Below, piece by piece: positions 8,593 to 15,992 of a stretch of DNA of 37,898 bases. The translations under genes and the position numbers were made by a program. A model generated the notes under the pieces. The model was not told the DNA's origin, ran no database searches, and saw nothing but the letters and a program-made list of their open reading frames with translations. The stretch lies in NCBI GenBank assembly GCA_963169195.1, contig CAUJDN010000055.1:1-37898 (forward strand), in the 5' to 3' direction. This DNA is from Acidobacteriota bacterium (GTDB lineage Bacteria; Acidobacteriota; Vicinamibacteria; Vicinamibacterales; UBA2999). Each line of letters starts with the position of its first letter. The first letter of the stretch is position 1.

Positions 8593-9117
8593 TCACTCGG
8601 GCGCGATCGTGTCGGGCGGACGCACGGGCGTCAGCAGGTACGCCTGGTCACGCAGTTCCCGCCCGAGGTGCGCGTGGCGCTGTCGCCAGGGTTCGAAGTG
8701 CTGCGCCATGCCCTCCAGCAGTCGCGCCTTCTGCGCCGTGGCCTCTCGTGTCGCCGCGCGGTGGTAGAAGCCCGCGCCGAGCTCCGCATACCACCGGATG
8801 GGGTGGCGGCGGCGCATCTGGTCCTCGAAGAATCCCGCCAGCAGCAGGCACTGCGCGCCGGCCGTCTCCATCATCCCCCCGTCGCCGTGCAGGCTCGTGT
8901 CCAGCACGAACTGGTCGAAGACGTCCCCGAGGGTCGCGGGCGTCGGGACGTCCACGCCCGCGCGCGTGGAGACCTGCGCGAAGTGGGCCAGGACGCTCGC
9001 GTTGTACAGCAGCTCCTGCCGGTCCACGTCGGGGTCCGAGACGTCCCGCAGCCCCAGGAAGAAGAACTCCAGCGTCTGTCGATGATCGCTGGCGAGTAGT
9101 TCTCTCAGCGTTCCCAT
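8593..9117 (-). CDS. Conserved-looking protein of unknown function (174 aa)
   Basis: A 174-aa soluble, mostly helical protein starting ATG at 9117, with a gaggtg Shine-Dalgarno about 5 nt upstream. No signal peptide or membrane helix is visible. It is rich in His, Gln and aromatic residues (SDHRQTLEFFFLGLRDVSD; AELGAGFYHRAATREATAQK; GMAQHFEPWRQRHAHLGREL). I do not recognise the family. The gene is convergent with the HATPase-like gene (19 bp apart) and stands alone, upstream of a strong inverted repeat. A link to the nearby P1B ATPase through histidine-mediated metal binding is possible but only a guess. Confidence 0.7.
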   Translation of the reverse strand: MGTLRELLASDHRQTLEFFFLGLRDVSDPDVDRQELLYNASVLAHFAQVSTRAGVDVPTPATLGDVFDQFVLDTSLHGDGGMMETAGAQCLLLAGFFEDQMRRRHPIRWYAELGAGFYHRAATREATAQKARLLEGMAQHFEPWRQRHAHLGRELRDQAYLLTPVRPPDTIAPE

Positions 9118-9244
9118 CGCCCACCTCTATCCCTGCCCGCAGCAAGTTGCGTGCCCTTCGAGGGATGCCAGCTTCCCGCCTGTTTTCGCGGACCGGCCCT
9201 CACGCTGGAGCGGCACGTCGCCACGGTGGACAATCATTGTCACG

Positions 9245-9266
9245 GAGAGCTGGGGGAGAGCTGGGG
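9245..9266. repeat. Two perfect 11-bp tandem copies (gagagctgggg)
   Basis: gagagctgggg occurs at 9245-9255 and again at 9256-9266. The second copy runs into the left arm of the inverted repeat at 9260-9305, so the tandem duplication extends the end of that element. Confidence 0.85.
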
Positions 9267-9305
9267 ACAGTCCCTGTGACAAATGTCACAGGGACTGTCC
9301 CCAGC
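9260..9305. repeat. Perfect 22-bp inverted repeat with 2-nt loop (REP-like)
   Basis: Positions 9260-9281 and 9284-9305 are exact reverse complements separated by aa. Each arm carries ggggacagtccc next to the core. The centre reads TGTGACAAATGTCACA, which also fits the CRP/FNR-family half-site pattern TGTGA-N6-TCACA. The element lies between two genes both reading away from it and ends 34 nt before the dehydrogenase start codon. ggggacagtccc hairpins are, as I recall, widespread REP-type elements associated with RAYT transposases in several phyla including Acidobacteriota. An operator function is the alternative. There is no U-tract after it, so it is not a classical terminator. Confidence 0.85.
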
Positions 9306-9339
9306 CACTAGAATCGACAGCGGGGCTGCAGGAGGGACG

Positions 9340-10035
9340 ATGGCTGGACGACGGTTTCTGATTACAGGCGGCAGCCAGGGCATTGGCGCCGCTGTCGTGG
9401 CGCTGGCGCGAAGGTCGGGACACCAGGTGGTCTTCACCGGGCGCGATGCGCGGCGCATCGAGCAGGTGGCGCAGGCGACTGGCGCCCACGGGCTGCGCCT
9501 CGATGTCTCGATCGGGGACGACAATCAGACGGCCGTGGATGCCAGTCTGGCCCGGATGGGCGGCATCGACGTGCTCGTCAACAACGCCGCCTTCGGCTAC
9601 GCGGCCGGGATTGGCGAAATGGACGTCGCGCGGATGAAGACCATGTTCGACACGAACGTTTTCGGCCTGGTGGACATCGCCAACCGCGTCGTGCCGCTGA
9701 TGAAGCAGCAGGGCGAGGGCGACATCGTCAACATCGCGTCCACGTCGGGCATGAAGGGCGCCGCGCGCGGCACGGCCTACGCCGCCAGCAAGTGGGCGGT
9801 TCGCGGCATCAGCCAGTGCTGGCAGGCCGAACTCCGGCCGATGGGGATCCGCGTGATCTCGGTCTGCCCCTCCGAGGTGCAGACCAACTGGGGCGGGCGC
9901 ACCGGCCGCAACAACCCCAACAAGCTCTATGCCGAGGACATTGCGGGGACCATCATGGCAGCGCTCGACATGCCGCGCCGCGTGCTGTGGCCCGAAGTGG
10001 CCGTGTTCGCGAACAACCCCTGGAAGGAGGACTGA
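9340..10035 (+). CDS. Short-chain dehydrogenase/reductase (SDR)
   Basis: A 231-aa classical SDR starting at ATG 9340, with an excellent ggaggga Shine-Dalgarno 3 nt before it. An open frame extends up into the hairpin at 9283 but has no ribosome-binding site. Rossmann cofactor motif TGGSQGIG lies near residue 9, NNAAFG around residue 85, catalytic Ser in IASTSG, and the active-site pair in YAASK. Acidic specificity residues after beta-2 are not evident and an Arg (FTGRDARR) follows it, suggesting NADPH preference. The substrate cannot be predicted. It is a single gene convergent with the act operon, 5 bp from its last stop codon. Confidence 0.9.
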   Translation: MAGRRFLITGGSQGIGAAVVALARRSGHQVVFTGRDARRIEQVAQATGAHGLRLDVSIGDDNQTAVDASLARMGGIDVLVNNAAFGYAAGIGEMDVARMKTMFDTNVFGLVDIANRVVPLMKQQGEGDIVNIASTSGMKGAARGTAYAASKWAVRGISQCWQAELRPMGIRVISVCPSEVQTNWGGRTGRNNPNKLYAEDIAGTIMAALDMPRRVLWPEVAVFANNPWKED

Positions 10036-10040
10036 GCGGC

Positions 10041-10547
10041 TCAGGTGATGGACTTCACCTGCCCGCCCTCGACGGAAGCCAGGGCGCGATCGAGCCGCGG
10101 GGCCAGCTCCTCGGACGGGCCGTCCACGCCGACGAGGATGTAGCCCTCTGTCACGGCCGGGTCGTAGAGCCGCGACAGCCGGCCCGGGAGACTCGCCGTG
10201 ATGAGCAGCGCCACCACCGTGGCCAGGATGGCCCCGAGCATCGTCAACTCGAAGACGATGATGATGTTCGGCCAGGTGGAGACGATGGGCATGCCGCTCG
10301 TCACGAGCGGCCAGAGCTGCTGGGTCGTCGCCGTCAGCAGATAGCCCACGATCAGGCCGGCGAGCCCGCCCGCGCCGGCGATCCAGTGCAGCCACGTGGC
10401 CTTGTCGCGGTGGCTGAACTCGTACTCCTCGAACGGCTCCGACGACATCACGACGATGTCGCGCTCGGCGACGCCCTCGGTGCGGAGCGCATTCACGGCC
10501 CGCTGCGCGGCGTCCGGATCGGTGTAGAGCGCGTAGACGGCCTTCAT
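10041..10547 (-). CDS. actD: ActD subunit of alternative complex III (DUF3341)
   Basis: A 168-aa protein with the DUF3341 layout: an N-terminal ferredoxin-like region (VYALYTDPDAAQRAVNALRT), two membrane helices around residues 55-72 and 95-118 (IIIVFELTMLGAILATVVAL), and a C-terminal soluble part (EGYILVGVDG). In alternative complex III ActD is a small membrane subunit packed against ActC/ActF. Its ATG overlaps the actC stop by 4 nt (ATGA), so the two are translationally coupled. It is the last gene of the operon here. Confidence 0.9.
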   Translation of the reverse strand: MKAVYALYTDPDAAQRAVNALRTEGVAERDIVVMSSEPFEEYEFSHRDKATWLHWIAGAGGLAGLIVGYLLTATTQQLWPLVTSGMPIVSTWPNIIIVFELTMLGAILATVVALLITASLPGRLSRLYDPAVTEGYILVGVDGPSEELAPRLDRALASVEGGQVKSIT

Positions 10548-11902
10548 GGGCGCGCCTTCCAGAGGCCCGCCAGTTCGTCCTCCGTCTCGGTCACCACCGG
10601 CGGATGCGGCTGGTTGCCCACCTTCATCTCCCAGATCGAGATGATCGGCACGAACTTCGAGAAGAGCATGTAGAGCAGGATCATGGCCGCGAAGGTGGCG
10701 ACCATGAGGATGATTTCCACCGGCTGCGGCGTGTACTCGCCCCACGTGTAGGAGAGGGGCTTGCGCGCCAGCGACGGGACGACGATGAGGAACCGTTCGA
10801 GCCACATGCCGATGAGCACGGCGAACGAGGCGACAACGGTGCCCGCGACGGTCCTCAGCTGCCGGAGCGCCAGGATCGGGAGCGGGATGACGAAGTTGCA
10901 GATCACCATGGTCCAGTAGAGGGGCGCGTACTCCCCGCGCTGTGTCGCCCAGAACACGGCCATCTCGGAATGCTCGTTGCCGTACCAGACCGTGAGGCGC
11001 TCGGCGAAGACGAAGTAGCCCCAGAGCAGGCTCATCAGCAGCAGGAGCTTGCCGAGGTTCTCGAAGTGGACCGGGTGCAGGTATGCCTCGAGGTGAAGGA
11101 GCCGCCGAAGCGCCGCCATCGCGATGATGAGGGCCGCGATGCCGCTGAAGATGGCCCCGGCGACGAAGTAGGGCCCGAAGATCGTCGAGTGCCACATGGG
11201 CACCGTGGCCATCGAGAAGTCGAACGAGACGATGGTGTGCACCGACACGGCCACCGGGATGATGGCGATGGCCATGATCTGCATGCCCGCCTCGAGGCGG
11301 TGCCACTGCTTCGTCGTGCCCTGCCAGCCGAGGGCGAGCAGCCCGTAGATGCGCTTGCGCAGGCCCGTGGAGCGGTCGCGCACCAGGGCGAAATCGGGAA
11401 TCATCGGCAGCAGGAGGAACAGGAGGCTGCCGGTCAGGTAGGTATTGATGGCGAAGAAGTCCCAGGCGAGCGGCGAGCGGAAGTTCGGCCAGATCTCGCG
11501 CGCGCTGGGATACGGTGCCAGCCAGAAGGCGAGCCACGGGCGGCCCAGGTGGATGACCGGGAACATCGCGCCAATCATCAGCGCGAACACCGTGATGACC
11601 TCGGCGCACCGTGTGACCGGGCGGCGCCAGCGGGCGTTCACCAGCCGCAGGATGGCGGAGATGAGCGTGCCCGCATGGCTGATGCCGATCCAGAACACGA
11701 AGTTCGTGAGGTAGAAGCCCCAGAACACCGGCCAGTTGATGCCGGCCACGCCGATGCCGTACCAGAGCTGGTAGCCCCACGCCGCGGCGCCGCACAGGAC
11801 GATGCTGGCCAGCACCGTGACCGACCCGTAGAACCACACCGACGTGTGGAAGAGCGGGCGGACCAGGTCGTCGGCCAGCGGGTTATTGGATGTCCGGTTC
11901 AT
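10544..11902 (-). CDS. actC: ActC, NrfD/PsrC-type quinol-binding membrane subunit of alternative complex III
   Basis: A 452-aa polytopic protein, about ten helices, of the NrfD family. Recognisable blocks include INWPVFWGFYLTNFVFWIGI near the N-terminus, HLGRPWLAFWLAPYPSAREI, HTIVSFDFSMATVPMWHSTI, and a C-terminal SYTWGEYTPQPVEIILMVAT. In the known complex ActC oxidises menaquinol and passes electrons to the iron-sulfur domain of ActB. It overlaps the ActB2 stop region by 20 nt and actD by 4 nt. A second NrfD-type subunit (ActF), usual in the complex, is not found in this window. Confidence 0.92.
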   Translation of the reverse strand: MNRTSNNPLADDLVRPLFHTSVWFYGSVTVLASIVLCGAAAWGYQLWYGIGVAGINWPVFWGFYLTNFVFWIGISHAGTLISAILRLVNARWRRPVTRCAEVITVFALMIGAMFPVIHLGRPWLAFWLAPYPSAREIWPNFRSPLAWDFFAINTYLTGSLLFLLLPMIPDFALVRDRSTGLRKRIYGLLALGWQGTTKQWHRLEAGMQIMAIAIIPVAVSVHTIVSFDFSMATVPMWHSTIFGPYFVAGAIFSGIAALIIAMAALRRLLHLEAYLHPVHFENLGKLLLLMSLLWGYFVFAERLTVWYGNEHSEMAVFWATQRGEYAPLYWTMVICNFVIPLPILALRQLRTVAGTVVASFAVLIGMWLERFLIVVPSLARKPLSYTWGEYTPQPVEIILMVATFAAMILLYMLFSKFVPIISIWEMKVGNQPHPPVVTETEDELAGLWKARP

Positions 11903-12590
11903 GCCACCCTTGCCGCTGGAGGTAGGTGATCTTGGGCTCGGCTCCGTACTCCTCGAGGAGCCTGGTCCCCCTGGGCGACTCCGACAGGCGCGCCACCCGG
12001 CTCTCGGGGTCGTTCAGGTCCCCGAATACGAGCGCCCCGGCAGGGCACGCCTGCGCGCAGGCTGGCTGGAGCGCCCCATCGACCAGCTCGCGGGCCTCGG
12101 CCCTCGCCTCCAGCTTCGCGGCCCGGATGCGCTGCACGCAGAAGGTGCACTTCTCCATGACGCCCGATTCGCGCAGCGAGACATCGGGGTTCAGCTGCAG
12201 TTGCAGCGGCTTCTCCCACTGCGGGTGGAAGAAGTTGAAGAACCGCACGTTGTACATGCAGGCGTTGGCGCAGTAGCGCGTGCCGATGCACCGGTTGTAG
12301 ACCTGCGCGTTCAGGCCTTCGTCGGTCTGGTGGCTGGCGTAGGTCGGGCACACGGCCTCGCAGGGTGCGTTGTCGCACTGCTGGCAGAGCACCGGGCGGA
12401 AGGTCAGGCGCGCCTCGGGGAACTCGCCCTCCCAGTACCGCTCCACGCGAATCCAGTGCATCGCCCGCCCGCGTGCGGCTTCCGCGGCGCCCACCGTCGG
12501 GATGTTGTTCTCCGCGTGGCAGGCGGTCACGCAGGCCTCGCAGCCCGTGCACCGGTCCAGATCCACGACCATGCCCCAGCGATGTGCCAT
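11883..12590 (-). CDS. actB2: ActB2, four-cluster ferredoxin-like subunit of alternative complex III
   Basis: A 235-aa polyferredoxin corresponding to the C-terminal half of fused ActB proteins. Four cluster-binding segments are visible: CTGCEACVTAC (14-24), CQQCDNAPCEAVC (69-81), CIGTRYCANAC (101-111), and CTFC (148-151) with CAQAC (178-182). The spaced CIGTRYC form is characteristic of ActB rather than of DMSO-reductase or formate-dehydrogenase beta subunits. It would form the wire from quinol site to cytochrome. It has no signal peptide, so it is probably carried across the membrane by its Tat-signal partner ActB1, whose gene ends 2 nt upstream. Confidence 0.92.
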   Translation of the reverse strand: MAHRWGMVVDLDRCTGCEACVTACHAENNIPTVGAAEAARGRAMHWIRVERYWEGEFPEARLTFRPVLCQQCDNAPCEAVCPTYASHQTDEGLNAQVYNRCIGTRYCANACMYNVRFFNFFHPQWEKPLQLQLNPDVSLRESGVMEKCTFCVQRIRAAKLEARAEARELVDGALQPACAQACPAGALVFGDLNDPESRVARLSESPRGTRLLEEYGAEPKITYLQRQGWHEPDIQ

Positions 12591-12592
12591 CC

Positions 12593-14746
12593 TCAGCCTC
12601 TTCCGTGGTGGTCCGGACGCTCGCGCGTGGCGCCCGCGAAGAGCACCAGGCTGCCATCGGGCCCGCTCACCTTCGCGAGCTTCACGCGAGTGGCCGACCA
12701 GGCGAGCGTGCCGGTCGCCGGCTCCTCGACGGGAGCGAGGACCCGGATCGGGTTCGCACCGCGTCCGCTCGCGTAGCGGGTGAACGTCTCGTGGCCCTGG
12801 CCGACCGGCATGGCGACGGCATCAGGGCCGATGCCCGGCGAGATCACCGCCGGCGCCCGCACCGCACCGTGCGCGGAGCTCACCTCCACCATGTCGCCCT
12901 GGGCAATGCCAAGCTGCCCGGCCGTGTGCGGGTTGATCTCCACCCACGAGGACCACATCGCGGTGGTCATCGGGTCCGGCAGTTCCTGCAGCCACGGCAG
13001 GTGCGCGAGCGATCCGTCGAGCAGCGCCTGCGACGCGTAGGGCAGGAGGTGGAAGGGATACGTGGCCGCATCCCCGTCGAACTGCGCATCGGCCCAGCCC
13101 ACGGGGGCGGCGCTCGCGGGGCGCGTCGGGGCTGCGGGCGCGGCGGCCGGCGGGGCCTGCAGGAGCTCTTCGAACGTCTGCCAGGGGAGTGGCGGGTCGA
13201 GCGGGCGGCTGAGCCGCCGGCTCACCTCCAGCAGCACGTCCGGCATGGCGCGCGTCGCGTAGAGCGGGCGCATGGCCGGTGGCGCCGTGACGCTGACGGC
13301 CTCCATCGCGCCGGATTCCGGGGACGATTCGGTCCACGACTCGAGGAACGAGTGATCCGGAAGGATCAGATCCGCGAGCGCGCTGGTCTCGTCGACGAAG
13401 CACCCGAACGAAGCGATGAAGGGGATGCTCCGAAGCGCCTCGGCCACCCTGGCGGCCGCGGGCGTGGCGAACACGGGGTTGGCGTCGTCGAGCAGCAGCA
13501 ACTGCGGGGAGGCGCCCAGCAGGTCGCGCAGCGACCGCGCCGGCCGTGCCGGCGGCGCCTCCGTGGGCGTGAACGCGATGCCGCCGGGCGCGTCCACGCT
13601 GCCGACGAGCGCGTTGAGCGCATTGACAGCCAGTGCCTGCACGACGCCGTTGGCATGGGCGAGCGCCGCACCGCCAATCACGGCGACGGAGGGGCCGTGT
13701 GCGGCGAACTCCCTGGCCAGACGCTCGAGTCGGGCCGCCTTGACGCCGGTGCGCTGCTCGACCTCCTGCGGCGTGAACGCCGGAAGGCCGCTCGCCCAGC
13801 CGTCCACGAGCCCGCCGGCCCTCCCGGCGGCCGCGGCCGGGCGCAGTCCTTCGCGCATGATCACGTGCGCGAGCCCCAGGGCGACGATGCCTTCGGTGCC
13901 AGGCCGGATCGCGACCCACTCGTCCGCGCTCGCGCCCGTCTGCGAGACGCGCGGCTCCACCTGCACGAACTTGGCGCGCACGCCCGGCTGGCCCTGGCGC
14001 ATCCGGCCATAGGCCACGTTCTGGGCGACCGGTGAGTTCCACGTGCCGAGGAAATCCGCGCCGAACCCCATCACGTAGCGTGCACGCGCCAGGTCCAGCG
14101 TGGGCAGCTGATATCGGCCAAAACTCAGCTCGTTGGCGTGCCGGGCCACTCCATCGTCGAACAGCGCGAACGAGACAGGCGCCGGAGCGCCCAGCGCGCG
14201 CAGGAACTCGGCCACCAGCGCCTGCCGCCGCCCGCGACGCGGCCGGCCGAGGAAGGCGATCGCGCCCGCCTGGCCGCCGCCCACGAGCGCGTCGATGCGC
14301 GAGACGAGCTCGCCGATCGCCTCGTCCCACGACACTTCCTGGAAGGCGCCACTGCCGCGCTCGCCCGTGCGCTTGAGCGGCGTGGTGAGGCGATCGGGGT
14401 GGTAAGTCACCTGGAGCGCCGCCTGGCCGCGCACGCAGAGCCGTCCCTGGCTCACCGCGTGGGCTGGATCGCCTTCGAGCTTCCGCGCCAGGCCCATGCG
14501 AGTCACGCCGGGCTGGCCGTTCCGGAACACTTCGGCATCCCCGTCCATCACCCGGGCGATGACGCCGCAACCGGCGCTGCACAGCGGGCACACGCTCGGC
14601 TTCCACACCGCGATGCCGGGCGTGAGCTCCTCCTCCGGCACGAACCGGATGATCTGGTTCTCGGGATGCCCGCAGCTGGCCAGCGCGGCGCTGGTGCCCG
14701 TGATGGCGGTGACCTTCAGGAAGCGTCGGCGATCCATGGGCGTCAT
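12593..14746 (-). CDS. actB1: ActB1, molybdopterin-oxidoreductase-like subunit of alternative complex III
   Basis: A 717-aa protein matching the N-terminal half of fused ActB. The N-terminus has a Tat motif (DRRRFLK) followed by a lipobox-like LASC, so it may be a Tat-exported lipoprotein. Residues 53-60 are CPLCSAGC and Cys104 follows in GRLCVRG, the complete four-Cys arrangement that binds the proximal [4Fe-4S] cluster in CISM molybdoenzymes. Characterised ActB subunits are described as lacking molybdopterin, and as far as I recall clusters in this half, so the intact motif is notable. The C-terminus holds a molydopterin-dinucleotide-binding-like domain (VEINPHTAGQLGIAQGDMVE). ActB is split here into two genes 2 nt apart. 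Confidence 0.9.
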   Translation of the reverse strand: MTPMDRRRFLKVTAITGTSAALASCGHPENQIIRFVPEEELTPGIAVWKPSVCPLCSAGCGVIARVMDGDAEVFRNGQPGVTRMGLARKLEGDPAHAVSQGRLCVRGQAALQVTYHPDRLTTPLKRTGERGSGAFQEVSWDEAIGELVSRIDALVGGGQAGAIAFLGRPRRGRRQALVAEFLRALGAPAPVSFALFDDGVARHANELSFGRYQLPTLDLARARYVMGFGADFLGTWNSPVAQNVAYGRMRQGQPGVRAKFVQVEPRVSQTGASADEWVAIRPGTEGIVALGLAHVIMREGLRPAAAAGRAGGLVDGWASGLPAFTPQEVEQRTGVKAARLERLAREFAAHGPSVAVIGGAALAHANGVVQALAVNALNALVGSVDAPGGIAFTPTEAPPARPARSLRDLLGASPQLLLLDDANPVFATPAAARVAEALRSIPFIASFGCFVDETSALADLILPDHSFLESWTESSPESGAMEAVSVTAPPAMRPLYATRAMPDVLLEVSRRLSRPLDPPLPWQTFEELLQAPPAAAPAAPTRPASAAPVGWADAQFDGDAATYPFHLLPYASQALLDGSLAHLPWLQELPDPMTTAMWSSWVEINPHTAGQLGIAQGDMVEVSSAHGAVRAPAVISPGIGPDAVAMPVGQGHETFTRYASGRGANPIRVLAPVEEPATGTLAWSATRVKLAKVSGPDGSLVLFAGATRERPDHHGRG

Positions 14747-14759
14747 CGGGGCAGCCGCG

Positions 14760-15401
14760 TCAGTAGTGGCAGGTCAGGCAGTCGTTCGACGCCTGCTTCG
14801 CCGTGTGGCAGTTCACGCAGAACGCCATGTCCATCTCCACGACGCGGCGGGCCACGGTCTGCTGCCGCATGTCGCCGTGGCAGGTGGAGCAGTCCACGCC
14901 CGCGCGGATGTGCGGCGCGTGCTCGAAGCGCACGTGCGCCTCGCGCGTGTAGCCGTAGACCCGCCGCCACGCGAGGTCCACGCCCTTCTCCTGCATGGCG
15001 GTGATGTCCTGGATGATGGGGCGGTCCGTCGCAATCTGCGAGTGGCAGATCAGGCAGGTGTTCACGCTGGGGAGGCCGGCCACGGGCCCGCGTTCGACGC
15101 CCTCGTGGCAGTCCGTGCACACCAGCTCCTTCTCGAGGTGCAGCTGGTGGCTGAACGCGACGGGCTGCTCCATGGTGTCGGGCCGGACGTCGAAGAACGC
15201 CCGAAACGCGTCGGCTGCCGATCGATGGGCGGTGGTGAAGACCGAGGGCGTGCCCCAGCGCGACGGCTGCGCCAGCCGTGCGGCCTGCTCGTGCTCGGCG
15301 CGCCCGGCCCAGTTGCAGGCGGCCCCGGCGGTCCAGGCCGCGGCCAGCAGGACGAAGAGGGCGAGCCGTCGGCCGCCGGGGCTATTTCGTGGCACCGGCA
15401 A
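14760..15401 (-). CDS. actA: ActA, pentaheme c-type cytochrome of alternative complex III
   Basis: A 213-aa protein with exactly five CXXCH motifs: CTDCH (95), CLICH (116), CSTCH (171), CVNCH (195) and CLTCH (208), the last one residue from the C-terminus. A single N-terminal hydrophobic helix (LALFVLLAAAWTAGAA) anchors or exports it; a Cys follows, but the lipobox is poor. Five hemes plus one N-terminal anchor is the ActA architecture. It receives electrons from ActB2 and passes them to the monoheme cytochrome. The ATG overlaps the upstream cytochrome gene by 20 nt and the stop is 13 nt before actB1. Confidence 0.9.
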   Translation of the reverse strand: MPVPRNSPGGRRLALFVLLAAAWTAGAACNWAGRAEHEQAARLAQPSRWGTPSVFTTAHRSAADAFRAFFDVRPDTMEQPVAFSHQLHLEKELVCTDCHEGVERGPVAGLPSVNTCLICHSQIATDRPIIQDITAMQEKGVDLAWRRVYGYTREAHVRFEHAPHIRAGVDCSTCHGDMRQQTVARRVVEMDMAFCVNCHTAKQASNDCLTCHY

Positions 15402-15798
15402 GGCTGCGAACGTAGTTGACCAGGTGCCAGGTGTCCTGGTCGGTCACCTTGCCCTTGAGCCCCTTCATCTTGTAGTCAGGGCCGGCGCCTTCCTGAATGA
15501 CCACGAAGATTTCGCCGTCGCTGGACCCGCGATCCCAGGTGTCGTCGACGATGTTGGAGGGCTTCATGGTCTTCGGGGCGGTCGGGCTGTCGCCCCGGCC
15601 TGTCGTGCCGTGGCAGAAGCGACAGTACTTCTGGTAGAGCTGCTGGCCGGTCGCGAGGGAGGCGGCGTTGGACGCCACCGGGTTCTTCAGCTTCGCCGCC
15701 TCGGCCCGTGGCGTCGTCTGTTCCGCCGATGCGGTGAGGCCCAGCGAAACCACGGCCACCATCATCGCTCCCCATCCCCATGCACACCATCGGCTCAT
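15382..15798 (-). CDS. Monoheme cytochrome c, probable ActE equivalent, first gene of the act operon
   Basis: A 138-aa exported cytochrome c. I start it at ATG 15798, which has aggag 9 nt upstream and leads directly into a signal peptide (WGAMMVAVVSLGLTASAEQ); the frame stays open to 15945 but without a good start. One heme motif, CRFCH (59-63), and a likely Met axial ligand in DYKMKGLKGKVTDQ, near residue 109. In known act operons the monoheme cytochrome ActE follows actD; here a similar-sized cytochrome leads the operon and overlaps actA by 20 nt. It is therefore a positional ActE candidate and the likely electron exit to an oxidase encoded elsewhere. Confidence 0.8.
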   Translation of the reverse strand: MSRWCAWGWGAMMVAVVSLGLTASAEQTTPRAEAAKLKNPVASNAASLATGQQLYQKYCRFCHGTTGRGDSPTAPKTMKPSNIVDDTWDRGSSDGEIFVVIQEGAGPDYKMKGLKGKVTDQDTWHLVNYVRSLAGATK

Positions 15799-15992
15799 CC
15801 GCGTCGTCTCCTGCAGGCGCTGTCTGAATTGGTGTCGGTGAACGGCCTCGATGGCGGCTCGGGCTGACACCGGGCGCTCGACGTACGAATGCTCACACAA
15901 GGCGCGGTCAATTGCAACCCAACTTGCCCTTATGTCGCCCATCACGAGCGAGCATGTCCGTGCTACGCTCGTCTGCCCGGCTTGGAAACCGC
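15799..15992. promoter_or_regulatory. Divergent intergenic region between the act operon and trkA
   Basis: This 194-bp gap must hold the act promoter (leftward) and the trkA promoter (rightward). On the minus strand a TTGACC box (complement of 15906-15911) is the best -35 candidate. The matching -10 is weak, so I do not assign a start site. No palindromic operator longer than 6 bp per arm was noticed. Confidence 0.35.

Noticed and set aside
8593..9117. Detached hemerythrin partner of the P1B ATPase
   Set aside because: P1B-5 ATPases can carry hemerythrin, and this neighbour is His-rich, but the H-HxxxE-HxxxH-HxxxxD pattern is not present.
9260..9305. Rho-independent terminator
   Set aside because: Strong hairpin but no U-tract on either strand, and both flanking genes are transcribed away from it.
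9283..9339. N-terminal extension of the dehydrogenase starting inside the hairpin
   Set aside because: The start would lie within the inverted repeat; ATG 9340 has a perfect Shine-Dalgarno and begins the Rossmann strand.
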